Source of the DNA: Brucella sp. 21LCYQ03
Lineage (GTDB): Bacteria > Pseudomonadota > Alphaproteobacteria > Rhizobiales > Rhizobiaceae
NCBI RefSeq assembly: GCF_023554105.1
Contig: NZ_JAMJWE010000022.1
Location: 1-58,691 of the forward strand
Length of the DNA stretch: 58,691 nt
Direction of reading: 5' to 3'
Below the pieces are notes generated by a model. It was not told the origin of the DNA. It did no database searches and was given only the letters and a program-made list of their open reading frames with translations. The translations under genes and the position numbers were made by a program. Shown here in pieces: positions 49,490-58,300 of this stretch (its first letter is position 1; each line of letters opens with the position of its first letter).

Positions 49490-49500
49490 CTGCAGTCAAC
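49485..49500. promoter_or_regulatory. parS site 1 upstream of repA
   Basis: GTTGACTGCAGTCAAC is a perfect 16-base palindrome and matches the published repABC centromere consensus GTTNNCNGCNGNNAAC at every fixed base. RepB should bind it. It covers the last codons of the preceding small gene. Confidence 0.9.
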
Positions 49501-49572
49501 TTTTCCATACGCGCCTGCATTAACCATTCGTTAACTTTAAATTTCTTGCCGCGCTTACAGAATCGGGTCTAA

Positions 49573-49609
49573 ATGCGTTTATGTTGTCAACATGACAAAA
49601 AAAACGCAT
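49573..49609. promoter_or_regulatory. Palindromic operator at the repA start
   Basis: ATGCGTTT (49573-49580) and AAACGCAT (49602-49609) flank the palindrome ATGTTGTCAACAT (49581-49593). A weak promoter (TTGCCG, 16 bases, TCTAAA) ends just before it. In repABC plasmids RepA represses its own operon at such a site. An ATG inside it (49592) is in frame with repA but lacks a ribosome site. Confidence 0.55.
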
Positions 49610-49624
49610 GTGCAGGAAATTCCG

Positions 49625-50827
49625 ATGAACTTAGCAAGCAGTGTAAGCGAAGAAATTACAGAGGTTGATTTGCTGGTTACGCAGCAAGCCAATGATCTTT
49701 CGGAAATGCTGCACGAACATCGTTTGGCTATGTTTCCGCCAAATGCTCAAAAGACCTTACGCCCTTTTCAGATTGCAGAAGCTGCTACATATCTCGGAGT
49801 GACGAGCGGGTATCTGAAAAATCTTTCGCTGGAAGGTAAAGGGCCGCAACCGCTTGTAACAACATCAGGTCGTAGATCCTACACAGCCGACCAGATGCTG
49901 GAACTTCGCCAGTTTCTTGATGCAAACAGCAGAACGCCCGGCAAGTATGTTCCCAACCGCCGAGAAGGCGATCATCTGCAGGTAATCTCTGTCGTCAATT
50001 TTAAGGGTGGCAGTGCAAAAACTACCACCACCGCACATCTTGCGCAGCATTTGGCTTTGACCGGCCATCGTGTGCTGGCGATCGATCTTGACCCGCAAGC
50101 TTCACTTTCGGCGTTACATGGTTTTCAGCCAGAAATTGATCACAATGAATCACTCTATGAAGCGTTGCGCTATGACGAAGATCGAAAGTCACTGCGCGAA
50201 CTGGTCAAGCCTACGAATTTCCCTGGACTCGACATAGTTCCAGCAAATCTCGAACTGCAGGAATTTGAGTACGACACGCCTTTGGCCCTTGCTCAAAAAG
50301 ATGGGGCGATGGGCCGTATGTTTTTTGGTCGGCTGGATGAAGCACTTGCTGATGTGGAAGGGCAGTATGACGTGGTCATCATCGACTGCCCGCCGCAGCT
50401 TGGTTACTTGACGTTGACCGCCCTTTCATCATCCACCGGCGTCTTGATAACTGTCCATCCGCAAATGCTCGACGTTATGTCGATGTGTCAGTTCCTGTTA
50501 ATGCTTGGCGAAGTAATGGGAACCTTGAAGCGGGCAGGGGCAAATATGCGCCTTGATTGGCTTCGCTATTTGGTCACTCGCTATGAACCTACCGATGGCC
50601 CACAGAGCCAGATGGTTGCCTTCATGCGATCAATTTTCAAACGTCATGTAATGATCAATGAAATGCTAAAGAGTACCGCCATTTCTGATGCCGGCATTAC
50701 AAAGCAGACGCTCTACGAAGTTGAACGCTCTCAATTCATTCGCTCGACCTACGACCGGGCTATGGAGTCTCTTCATCGTGTCAATGATGAAGTAATGAGC
50801 CTTATTCATCAGGCATGGAGGCGATAG
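49625..50827 (+). CDS. repA: Plasmid partition ATPase RepA (repABC type)
   Basis: 400 aa from ATG 49625, preceded by AGGAA; ATG 49592 is inside the operator. An N-terminal HTH region (RPFQIAEAATYLGVTSGYLK) is followed by a ParA core: FKGGSAKTTT (deviant Walker A, K127 and K132), IDLDPQAS, VVIIDCPPQLGYLT (Walker B, D254), then DVMSMCQFL and LKSTAISDAG and KQTLYEVE, all typical of RepA. The residue before the second Walker lysine is Ala instead of the usual Gly. RepA moves RepB-parS complexes and represses the operon. The last base of its stop starts repB. Confidence 0.93.
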   Translation: MNLASSVSEEITEVDLLVTQQANDLSEMLHEHRLAMFPPNAQKTLRPFQIAEAATYLGVTSGYLKNLSLEGKGPQPLVTTSGRRSYTADQMLELRQFLDANSRTPGKYVPNRREGDHLQVISVVNFKGGSAKTTTTAHLAQHLALTGHRVLAIDLDPQASLSALHGFQPEIDHNESLYEALRYDEDRKSLRELVKPTNFPGLDIVPANLELQEFEYDTPLALAQKDGAMGRMFFGRLDEALADVEGQYDVVIIDCPPQLGYLTLTALSSSTGVLITVHPQMLDVMSMCQFLLMLGEVMGTLKRAGANMRLDWLRYLVTRYEPTDGPQSQMVAFMRSIFKRHVMINEMLKSTAISDAGITKQTLYEVERSQFIRSTYDRAMESLHRVNDEVMSLIHQAWRR

Positions 50828-51894
50828 TGTCACGCAAAAATCTCCTGTCCTCACTGACCGACGCTAAAAAGTTGACTGCGGTCAACTCTACGGAAAATGA
50901 ACAGCCTGCGGCACCAAGCGATAATAAGTTGACTGCAGTCAACTCTCCGCAACTGCCACCAGCACAGGTTCGTAACCGCAGTCGTGGCGCTTTTGGTGCA
51001 ATCACACGCTCGATCGACGAACTTGCTGAAAAGGCGAAGGCCGCCGACGAAATACACGCTCAAATGCTACAAGGATCAGCCGTCATCGAGATTGACGCTG
51101 GCCTGATCGATGTATCCTTTGTTGAAGACCGAATGGAGCAAGACGGAGCCGCTTTAGACGAACTGATTCAAGCCATTGAGGAGAGGGGGCAAGATAGCCC
51201 GATCTTGGTGCGTCCGCATCCAGAAAGGGCAGGGCGGTATATGGTCGTTTTCGGCCATCGCCGCTTGCGCGCCGCCAAGGCTCTTTCTCGACCCGTTCGT
51301 GCTGTCGTAAAAGAGCTCTCCAATCGTGAACACGTTATTGCTCAAGGGCAAGAAAACAGCGCTCGGTCCAATCTATCATTTATTGAGAAAGCAGTTTTCG
51401 CATCAAATTTGATAGCACAGGGCTACGATCGAGATGTTCTTACGTCAGCGCTTGGAGTTGACAAGACTGTCGTATCCAAAATGCTGTCCGTAATCGACGA
51501 CATTCCCACAGAAGTTATTCATGCGATTGGCGCGGCTAAAAACACTGGCCGGGATACCTGGTACAAAGTCGCACAAAAGTTGCGCATGGAAAACAACCGC
51601 GCAGCAGCGCTCAATCTAATTAATGATGACGCTTTTAAATCAGCGGATAGTGATCAGCGCTTAGAGTTGTTGACGACTCAGCTTGCGGATCAGAAAGCCG
51701 AAACAGCGCCAGCCAAAACCGGGCAAGTTAAGCATTGGGAATCGGACGACCGCGCCCTTAGCCTGACAGTTAAGCGCACGCGATCCGCATCAACAATTTC
51801 GATCAGTAAAGCGAATAGCCAACAATTCGCTGAATGGATCGGCGACAATATGGATGAACTTTATTCAAGCTTTATCCGGAGCAGGGGAGAATAA
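50827..51894 (+). CDS. repB: Plasmid partition protein RepB (repABC type)
   Basis: 355 aa from GTG 50827 (GGAGG five bases upstream). After SRKNLLSSLTD, the peptide KLTAVNS occurs twice (residues 15-21 and 34-40) because two parS sites lie inside the coding sequence. A ParB core follows: IDVSFVEDRM, FGHRRLRAAKAL, QGQENSARSNLSFIEKA, and an HTH (LTSALGVDKTVVSKMLSVIDD); the C-terminus would dimerize. RepB binds parS and the RepA ATPase to segregate the element. Confidence 0.93.
   Translation: MSRKNLLSSLTDAKKLTAVNSTENEQPAAPSDNKLTAVNSPQLPPAQVRNRSRGAFGAITRSIDELAEKAKAADEIHAQMLQGSAVIEIDAGLIDVSFVEDRMEQDGAALDELIQAIEERGQDSPILVRPHPERAGRYMVVFGHRRLRAAKALSRPVRAVVKELSNREHVIAQGQENSARSNLSFIEKAVFASNLIAQGYDRDVLTSALGVDKTVVSKMLSVIDDIPTEVIHAIGAAKNTGRDTWYKVAQKLRMENNRAAALNLINDDAFKSADSDQRLELLTTQLADQKAETAPAKTGQVKHWESDDRALSLTVKRTRSASTISISKANSQQFAEWIGDNMDELYSSFIRSRGE
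50871..50886. promoter_or_regulatory. parS site 2 inside repB
   Basis: GTTGACTGCGGTCAAC, differing from the other copies by one central base but still fitting the repABC consensus. It encodes the first KLTAVNS peptide of RepB. Confidence 0.88.
50928..50943. promoter_or_regulatory. parS site 3 inside repB
   Basis: GTTGACTGCAGTCAAC, identical to site 1, 57 bases downstream of site 2 and in the same reading phase, encoding the second KLTAVNS peptide. Confidence 0.9.
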
Positions 51895-52057
51895 TCGGGA
51901 AAGAAAAAGCCCACCAAACATTTCTGTAGTGGCAGGCCTATTCTCATACTTTGGACGGTTAGAGAATCGCACTTCCACGAAAAACTGTCAAGAATTGTAG
52001 CGCCTTTTCGGTGATTGGATTTTTGCGACCTTTTTACAGGGCGCAACCACACTTGAA

Positions 52058-52149
52058 TATCGGCAATCACCGACAGTCTTTTGACCGAATTAAACAACCA
52101 AGGGGAGGTTGCAGCAATGAACAATACCATTTATCGTCAATTGCCTATA
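52058..52149. promoter_or_regulatory. Immunity-type operators in the replication leader
   Basis: 52132-52149 (TATCGTCAATTGCCTATA) is identical to operator O2 (34867-34884) and, with one further base, a 19-base exact match. 52058-52075 (TATCGGCAATCACCGACA) agrees with the consensus at 13 of 18 bases. They lie 74 bases apart in the repB to rep gap. Confidence 0.7.
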
Positions 52150-52236
52150 CCTTCGCCGAAGCAGTGTTCGGGTTCGTCCGCGCGCCCGTTCCGAAGGAAT
52201 AGTCTCAACTGGTGGAGATCAATCATGAAGGCATAA
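52117..52236 (+). CDS. Possible 39-aa leader peptide
   Basis: ATG 52117 is preceded by AGGGGAGG eight bases upstream, one of the strongest ribosome sites in the window. The frame (39 aa, MNNTIYRQLPIPSPKQ opening, WWRSIMKA ending) stops just at the start of the terminator hairpin. It contains the operator 52132-52149. It may be a small protein or a translated leader whose ribosome movement affects RNA folding before the rep gene. Confidence 0.4.
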   Translation: MNNTIYRQLPIPSPKQCSGSSARPFRRNSLNWWRSIMKA

Positions 52237-52259
52237 AAAAACCGGCACAAAGGCCGGTT
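52235..52259 (-). terminator. Rho-independent terminator (antisense transcript)
   Basis: AACCGGC (52240-52246), a 6-base loop and GCCGGTT (52253-52259), followed on the minus strand by seven T residues. It stops minus-strand transcription in the repB to rep gap. Confidence 0.8.
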
Positions 52260-52320
52260 GAGTTTAATGTCCAACACATACCGAAACATCGGGTGTGAAA
52301 CAAAAGTCAGTTTTGACATT
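52235..52320 (-). ncRNA. Candidate antisense RNA (ctRNA-like) between repB and rep
   Basis: On the minus strand a weak promoter (TTGCAA 52343-52338, then TAATGT after 16 bases) would start a transcript near 52310. It includes a hairpin (52275-52297, CACA/TGTG and CCGA/TCGG arms) and ends at a terminator (52235-52259: AACCGGC/GCCGGTT stem with seven T residues). Length about 75 bases. repABC plasmids carry such a countertranscript in exactly this gap, where it controls the repC initiator. The promoter call is weak. Confidence 0.55.
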
Positions 52321-52355
52321 AAGCATTCTCTGCATTTTTGCAAGTGAAATCGCGC

Positions 52356-52379
52356 TTTTGCGCCACGGGTTTTTGCGCC
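52356..52379 (+). repeat. Short direct repeat before the rep gene
   Basis: TTTTGCGCC occurs at 52356-52364 and 52371-52379, 15 bases apart; TTTTTGCGACC further upstream (52021-52032) is similar. These may be iteron-like sites for the winged-helix protein, or may be chance in a short AT/GC mixed leader. Confidence 0.35.
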
Positions 52380-52400
52380 TTTAGAGCAAGGAATTGTCCC

Positions 52401-53156
52401 GTGTCGATAAGAAATTACGATATTTCGATACAAACGGCCTACGACCGGGCGCGTGAGCTTTTCGCGCGCGCGCAGACGGTTGAGCAAATAGCGGCTGTTT
52501 ATAGATTGGTGATTGACCTCGGATTAACCGCGGCTGGTGAAGAACCAGAAGCGCTTGATCTGCTTGATCGCGTCTCGCGCAAGCAGCAGGAGATTCACGC
52601 CCGCACGTATCGCACGCGGGGGAGGGCAGTGGGCAGTTTTTTTCCTAATCGTCCTCGATCTGGAATACCTCGAAGCCGCGCCGCATCTGTCAAACGCGAT
52701 CCAGAGCGCACCGCGCGTAAGCGGCGTCTCGCTGCAATGTCCATTCTACCTCCATCCGTGAGCGAGAGCTTCACAGAAGGCGAAAGAGCAGCGCTATCTA
52801 TTATCTCCGAAGACTGCCGCGAGAAGGGCTACTGCGATGCGTCAGCGAAGGAAATAGCGGATAGGGCAGGGGTTCGGGTAACGACCGTCAGAAACGCTTA
52901 TAGGCAAGCGAAAATTCGTGGACTGATAGAAATCGAAGAACGCTCAGCAGAAGGCCGTTGCGGCAAGCATCGCCCGAATATTTACCGGATCACATGCCTC
53001 ATCTGGAAAAAATGGATTACGAGCCCAGTACGGAGCGCACGCAAGGGTGTCAAAATAGGGCCAACCTTAGAGAACAATAATAATATTCAGTATGACTTTT
53101 TGGGAAAAATGCATTCTCGACCGTTGGAGTCTGTACCCAAAAGACGCTTTGGATAG
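52401..53156 (+). CDS. Putative replication initiator (winged-helix protein in the RepC position)
   Basis: 251 aa from GTG 52401 (AAGGA eight bases upstream); a TTG at 52338 is less likely. The N-terminal part is helical (TAYDRARELFARAQTVEQI), the middle Arg/Ser-rich, and residues about 125-200 are a winged helix (CDASAKEIADRAGVRVTTVR, YRQAKIRGLIEIEER, HRPNIYRI). It occupies the place of repC but lacks the length (about 400 aa) and conserved opening of RepC. It is a good candidate for the plasmid initiator or its regulator. Confidence 0.55.
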   Translation: MSIRNYDISIQTAYDRARELFARAQTVEQIAAVYRLVIDLGLTAAGEEPEALDLLDRVSRKQQEIHARTYRTRGRAVGSFFPNRPRSGIPRSRAASVKRDPERTARKRRLAAMSILPPSVSESFTEGERAALSIISEDCREKGYCDASAKEIADRAGVRVTTVRNAYRQAKIRGLIEIEERSAEGRCGKHRPNIYRITCLIWKKWITSPVRSARKGVKIGPTLENNNNIQYDFLGKMHSRPLESVPKRRFG

Positions 53157-53249
53157 CTTGGCAACACCCACGCCCAGCCGATAAGTTTCAAATTGCTTTA
53201 GAATATGAAGATCAGACAGGCCTTTCGCCCATCTGACCATAGAGCTATG

Positions 53250-53534
53250 TCAGTATCCATACACAGCGTAGATTAAAGCGGTGATTAAAAACGCCACTGA
53301 AATCCATGCTGTGATTATGCTTACGCGTTGGGATACCTTGGAGAAGTCCTGAAAAGCGAACTGGCTGAATCCACCGGCGATCAATGAGGCCGCGACAAAA
53401 GCCCAGGCTGTCTCACGACCAATAAAGCAAATCAACGCGGCAGCAGCCAAAAAGAACAACCCGGAAAAAAACATGGCCACAAAGCTTTTCTTTGCAAGCA
53501 GTTGAAGCTGAAGTTCACGCTCATACCCAGACAT
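53250..53534 (-). CDS. Small three-segment membrane protein
   Basis: 94 aa from ATG 53534 (AAAGGAAA ribosome site); an in-frame ATG at 53555 is less likely. Hydrophobic segments at about residues 18-38, 43-60 and 72-92. It is the last gene of the lysis unit and may be an accessory lysis or membrane protein; no recognised family. Confidence 0.5.
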   Translation of the reverse strand: MSGYERELQLQLLAKKSFVAMFFSGLFFLAAAALICFIGRETAWAFVAASLIAGGFSQFAFQDFSKVSQRVSIITAWISVAFLITALIYAVYGY

Positions 53535-53594
53535 TATATTTCCTTTCAGTTCCATAATAGTTCTTATCTGATCTAAGTAATTGATATTGAACGA

Positions 53595-53921
53595 TTATTT
53601 TTTACCGCCGCGCCAAATATCGAGCAATTCACTGATAGCCGCTGTTGGGTTTTTGCTGGCTCGAAAGGCATAAGCTGCGAAATTACGTCCGGTCAGCGCC
53701 AATACAGCAGCCACGGCTGCAGCATATGATCCGTCGAGATTTAATAGGGATCGTACCGGTTCCTCAAAAACAACCGCTATTAATGTCCCCATGATGAATG
53801 TGACGGCTCTGCCCGCCCATGTCATGTCGCGTTGCATGATCGCTCCTATTACCGAAAAGGCTAGGATGATCGACCATTTGGCGACAGGAACACGCTGAGC
53901 CCATTCGCCCCAGTCCATCAT
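53595..53921 (-). CDS. Small membrane protein of the lysis unit, holin-like
   Basis: 108 aa (ATG 53921; a second ATG follows at once). Two or three hydrophobic segments (WSIILAFSVIGAIM, VTFIMGTLIAVVF, SYAAAVAAVLAL) with a basic C-terminus. It overlaps the stop of the 3-TM holin gene by four bases. A second holin or pinholin-like role is plausible from place and topology only. Confidence 0.55.
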   Translation of the reverse strand: MMDWGEWAQRVPVAKWSIILAFSVIGAIMQRDMTWAGRAVTFIMGTLIAVVFEEPVRSLLNLDGSYAAAVAAVLALTGRNFAAYAFRASKNPTAAISELLDIWRGGKK

Positions 53922-54436
53922 CGGCCCCACCGCGTTTGTGCGACGTTTTTCACCGTATGCCCGCCCATATAAAAACCAGTGTAGATCGCAGTAATGCCGA
54001 AAAGAACGTTGTAGTCTGTGTGCGGGATTTCCGTTCCGGCAATCGAATTTACAATTCCAAGGATGACCGTTTCCCAAATCCACATGAAGCCTAGCAGCCA
54101 CATCCATGCAGGACGCCAAGCCCACGTCCACCACGCCTCACCGGATTTATCCATTTCAGCACGCATAAGTTCGAGCATCATTCGCTGGCTCTCATTATGT
54201 GCACGAATGATTTCCGGGTCTTGATCGACAGCTATCACGGCGGCATCAAGCGTTTCGCCTGGCACGCTTGGAATTTGGTCGATAGGCACACCAAGTTTGC
54301 CAGCGATAGAGTCAACGACAGTACCTGCCAGCCCGCCAAGCGTTGGCCCCAACTGCGATTTAACAACGTCTTTTACAACGTTGGCACCTGTGCGCGCTGC
54401 AGATGCGAGAATTGCATCAAAGATTGCGTTGCTCAT
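53918..54436 (-). CDS. GTA-type 3-TM holin
   Basis: 172 aa. An N-terminal helical part (residues about 20-95) precedes WRPAWMWLLGFMWIWETVIL, then IPHTDYNVLFGITAIYTGFYMGGHTVK, the conserved region of the 3-TM holins found in gene transfer agents and alphaproteobacterial phages. It would open the inner membrane for the endolysin. The ATG overlaps the endolysin stop by four bases. Confidence 0.8.
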   Translation of the reverse strand: MSNAIFDAILASAARTGANVVKDVVKSQLGPTLGGLAGTVVDSIAGKLGVPIDQIPSVPGETLDAAVIAVDQDPEIIRAHNESQRMMLELMRAEMDKSGEAWWTWAWRPAWMWLLGFMWIWETVILGIVNSIAGTEIPHTDYNVLFGITAIYTGFYMGGHTVKNVAQTRWGR

Positions 54437-55215
54437 GCCGCTGCGCCTTCAAATGACTTTGCACGGGATTTTTCGATCATCGATCGAATTGCGAAATACG
54501 CAATTATTATTACGCCTGCGGAAACTATGCCGCCGACGAGCCAGCTACTGATAATGTCCGCGTTTGACGTGACCACATCGACAGGAACAGTCTCGGGCGA
54601 AACATAAGTGCCACCGCCGCCTACTACGGTAGCTGCACCGCTTACATTCTTGCGGTTGTCCGCCTTACTTGCGCTTTTCGTCGCCGCATCCGCATCTTTT
54701 TTGAGCGTGGACACAACTGTGTTTTTACTCGCTCCCTGATGTTCGAGAGCCATTTTCACGCCTTTGGCTTCGACATCGGTAACGCGATTTACCCAGCCCT
54801 TACCAAAAACAGCGAAATTTTTGAGAGCGCGTAAAAACGAAAGCCGTTTCGCGCACATCTTGCGAACTGTTTGTACGTCGGTGCCCCCGATCGATTCCTG
54901 CAACCATTTTCGACCGCGCGATACGCCAGAATTGACGGACGAGTCGTAGGTGCAAAGGTCAACTCCGGGGTTGAGCTTATTGCAGCCCGCCGCCAACCAA
55001 TATTCATGGTAGTAAATTTCTTCTGCCTCGGCGCGAGTGATCTGGCGCACAGGCTTGGGCTTCAAAATGCCCTTGGCCTTATTCCAGGCGATCCATACTT
55101 TTTCAGTAATGCCGTACATGGTTTTACCGCCTGGGTCGGCGGCATGGTTAGACCATCCGCCTTCCCAAGCTGCGGTAATCGCGTTGCATCGCAGAAAGAC
55201 AGAATACGCAGACAT
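54433..55215 (-). CDS. Endolysin, GH108-type muramidase
   Basis: 260 aa. The opening EGGWSNHAADPGGKTMYGIT holds the catalytic Glu18 of GH108 muramidases; a peptidoglycan-binding-like helical domain follows (about 60-150, YDSSVNSGVSRGRKWLQESI, VTDVEAKG). After a Lys/Ala/Ser-rich linker, residues about 220-245 form a hydrophobic segment (SWLVGGIVSAGVIIIAYFAI), so it may be membrane-anchored or exported by itself. It is the first gene of its unit, with leader motif 5 upstream. Confidence 0.85.
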   Translation of the reverse strand: MSAYSVFLRCNAITAAWEGGWSNHAADPGGKTMYGITEKVWIAWNKAKGILKPKPVRQITRAEAEEIYYHEYWLAAGCNKLNPGVDLCTYDSSVNSGVSRGRKWLQESIGGTDVQTVRKMCAKRLSFLRALKNFAVFGKGWVNRVTDVEAKGVKMALEHQGASKNTVVSTLKKDADAATKSASKADNRKNVSGAATVVGGGGTYVSPETVPVDVVTSNADIISSWLVGGIVSAGVIIIAYFAIRSMIEKSRAKSFEGAAA

Positions 55216-55246
55216 AAAGGTGCATCCCGAACTGGTGGAAACGGTT

Positions 55247-55259
55247 GCACGTCATGCGC
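55247..55259 (-). promoter_or_regulatory. Late leader motif copy 5 (GCGCATGACGTGC)
   Basis: Minus-strand GCGCATGACGTGC, 31 bases upstream of the endolysin ATG. A GATAAG lies 15 bases upstream as a possible -10 box, with TTGCGC 14 bases before that. The 103 bases between the giant gene stop and the motif hold no gene. Confidence 0.6.
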
Positions 55260-55349
55260 TTCTGTGAGGCGCAACTTATCACAAGCAGACGCTTGCGCAA
55301 ACGAATTATGGAACTAGAGAGGGAAAGAAGGGCAGTATGCCCTTCCTCA

Positions 55350-58300
55350 TCAATATAATCGTTCAGGCAATTTAGAACGAAGCTGGCGCCCTAATTCCTG
55401 ATTGGTAATAAGCGCCCCGTCATCACGCAGCTTCGCATTTCGCCTGCGGGTTTGGATCGAGCGGCGAAGTGCATCTTGCGAAATTTGGACGGCCTTGTGC
55501 TGCGGCGAAGAATTAAACTTTTTGATCTTGGCCATAACCTCTTGGCGCGTATCAACGTCTTTCATCTCAATGGCTGTCGCAAACTCATTCATCAACTGAC
55601 GGCGCTTTGCCGCAATGCGACTTTCTGCATTCTTGAGTGCACCTGAACGCGACCACGCTTCCGAAACCCTTGCAGGTGTGAAACCTACGCCCTGACGCGC
55701 CACATCGCCCCACGATATATTATCGACAGACACTACTTCGTCGCCGCGTGCCGATTTAACGCCTTCCGTGCCATAGCGATAGGCTTTCATAGGATCTCGG
55801 ATTGCTTTCGGTACGAGGTATTCTGTGCCGCGAGCATAATCACCTTTGAGAATACTGCTTGCTCCTCGCCAAGCGTCACCTGCCATGCTGACAGATGCAC
55901 CAAGAGAATTCATTACCCAATACTGGAACTCGTCCTGACCATCCAAGTCACGGTTCGGCGATCTGAACCATATATCTGACATGCCGATGCGGTTTGTGAG
56001 GTCTATGCCAGCCAGATGACCAAGTGGCCCTTTGAGAACCATACCGCCCATTGTCGGTCCAAGCGTATCTACGACCGCAGCAGCCACTTTTTGCTCGAAG
56101 TCGAACGGATCATCATCGTCACCGAAGAACATTCCAAGGATCATCATGGCCGCATTGAAGCCAAACACGCCCGTAGCGCCGCTCATGAGGCTCATCATAC
56201 CGAGGACGCCCGATAGCTGATAAAGCGCTTCCTTGCGCGCCTGTGGGCTTTCTGCTTTCAATGATTGATGCAGGTCGCGGGTTATGCGGTAAATCATATT
56301 CACCGAATAAGAACGGAAAACGAGCGCAACCTTTGCAAAGTCATTTTGCATGATGCGTGGCCGGCTACTGTTCGAATAATCGAAATGCGTTTTCCACGTA
56401 AGGTCGTGCGCAACTTCAACTGCTTTACCTGTGCGCATCCCGCTGTCACGGGCAAGGCGATAAGCAGCCAGCGCCGTCACTTCACGGTTAATCACTTCGG
56501 CCTTGTGAAACAGGTATGAAATTTTCGCCATGATAGATGCACGTACGGGCGAATAATTTACGCCTGTATCACCAACGCCTGCGAGGTCATGCGATTGCGT
56601 CCGATCGATCAAGCCTGACTCATAGAAGTCATTCAGTGCGGCTTGTTCGTCAGCCGTGAGGTTCTTGTGTTGAACACTGCCTTTGCCCCGGAAAAGGTCA
56701 CCAGATGCGCGCAAGAGGGCTGCGGTAGCCTTTCCCGTGCCGAACCTTGCACCCATGATAGGAATACCAAGCATAGGCGTCTGCGACAGGTTTACGAGGG
56801 CTGCGGCTGGCGTAGCAGCCAAATACCACACAAAGGCCGTGCTGTTTATTGCCTGGGCGAAACGTGAGCCCGTTGGGTTCATCACCCATTTGTGCCGCTT
56901 GCTCAATTCGTTCGACAGCATACCGGCCTTTGTCGGGTTTGCCATTTCCTGAGATTGTTCTGCGGCGGTATTCACCAGCTCGTTGAGTTCAACGCCATAC
57001 TTTAGCCGTCCCATTTGGTGTGCAGAGTGGAACATGTGTGAGGCATAGGCTCGCATAGCGTCCGAAGTGTAGCCGCCAGTTTTCTTACGGTGTATCTGGC
57101 GCTTACGGATCGACATATCAGGCATGGTCTGCAAATAGCGCTGCCAAATCTGATCAAGCATTTCAGCGCCAACATCGCTATCAATATTCGATTGACCAAT
57201 GATGGCCTGAATATCAGCTATAACCCGTGGGTCCATGGCCTGACGTAAATCAGCGCTGTTCGTTTTGATACCGACTATCACGTCAGCATTCGGATGCTGC
57301 TTCCGAAGATCAGCAGCTTCACGGTCCCGATCGGCACTGCGTTCGTGAAGCGAGAAATGCATCACTTGGCCGTCAATATCCTTCACTGTGACGAAATAAT
57401 CGCCGAAGCGGGCAAGCGGGAAATACGGACCGTCAACACGACTGGTTTCAAGCGCCTGGCGCATTTTCGTCAGACGCGCTTTCATCGACCATTTTGCCTT
57501 CATGGTCGTGGCTTCGTATGACGCATGCGCATCGTCTTCAGCCTTTTTCCGATCGGCTGGGTTCATACGTTGCTTCGCCAACAACTCAAGCTGCTTACGG
57601 TATTTCCGCTCGGCCTTGTTCTGCGCAATCTGAAATACCTTTTTCAGATTATCGACAATGATGCCGTCTAATTCGCGCGTCTGTTCCACGTAGCTGTCGC
57701 GGACTGTTTCATAGAGCTGCTTGCCAGCCTCTGGAAGTGCATCGAATTTCGCCTGCAATGCACGGTTCTTTGCAACGTCTGCCGCGTCATTGTCGATCGA
57801 TGGATCAAAGCCGGCTATTGTTGCTTCGTGCATAATATCGGCCAGCGTTTGCGCGCGGTCTTTTCCGAGACGATTATACTTTCGCCACTGCTGCACAATC
57901 TTGTCCGCCTGCTCATTCCTGCGTCCGCGATAGGAATCAAGCTGCCGTTTGACAGTCAGATAGTCGTTAATCGCTGAATGGCCCTTTTGTGCCAGTTCGG
58001 TGAAGTAATTGAGCGGAATGAGCGCCAAGCCCTGCGGCGTCAAATCCGTAAGGCGACCTTTCATTGAATCGACAGCGTTGCGCACATCTTCAACTTTCGG
58101 AGAAGTGACGAGAGAAAACTTGGCGTCACCTATTGGTACGTCAGATTTGCCCCTGCCCGGTCCATCCGGATTAATCTCGGAAGATTTTAGGGCCGCGACT
58201 GCCAAGGCACGCAACTGTGCAGGCGTAACTGCGCCAAGCTGCTTGCCAAACCGGCGCAATATCCAAGCTTTCATAGCGCCGGTTATTTTATCGGCCCATA

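Noticed and set aside
49592..49624. ATG 49592 as the start of repA
   Set aside because: It sits inside a palindromic operator and has no ribosome site; ATG 49625 has AGGAA at good spacing.
52137..52487. A 116-codon minus-strand frame over the replication leader
   Set aside because: No ribosome site, crosses the hairpins and operators, composition of a shadow.
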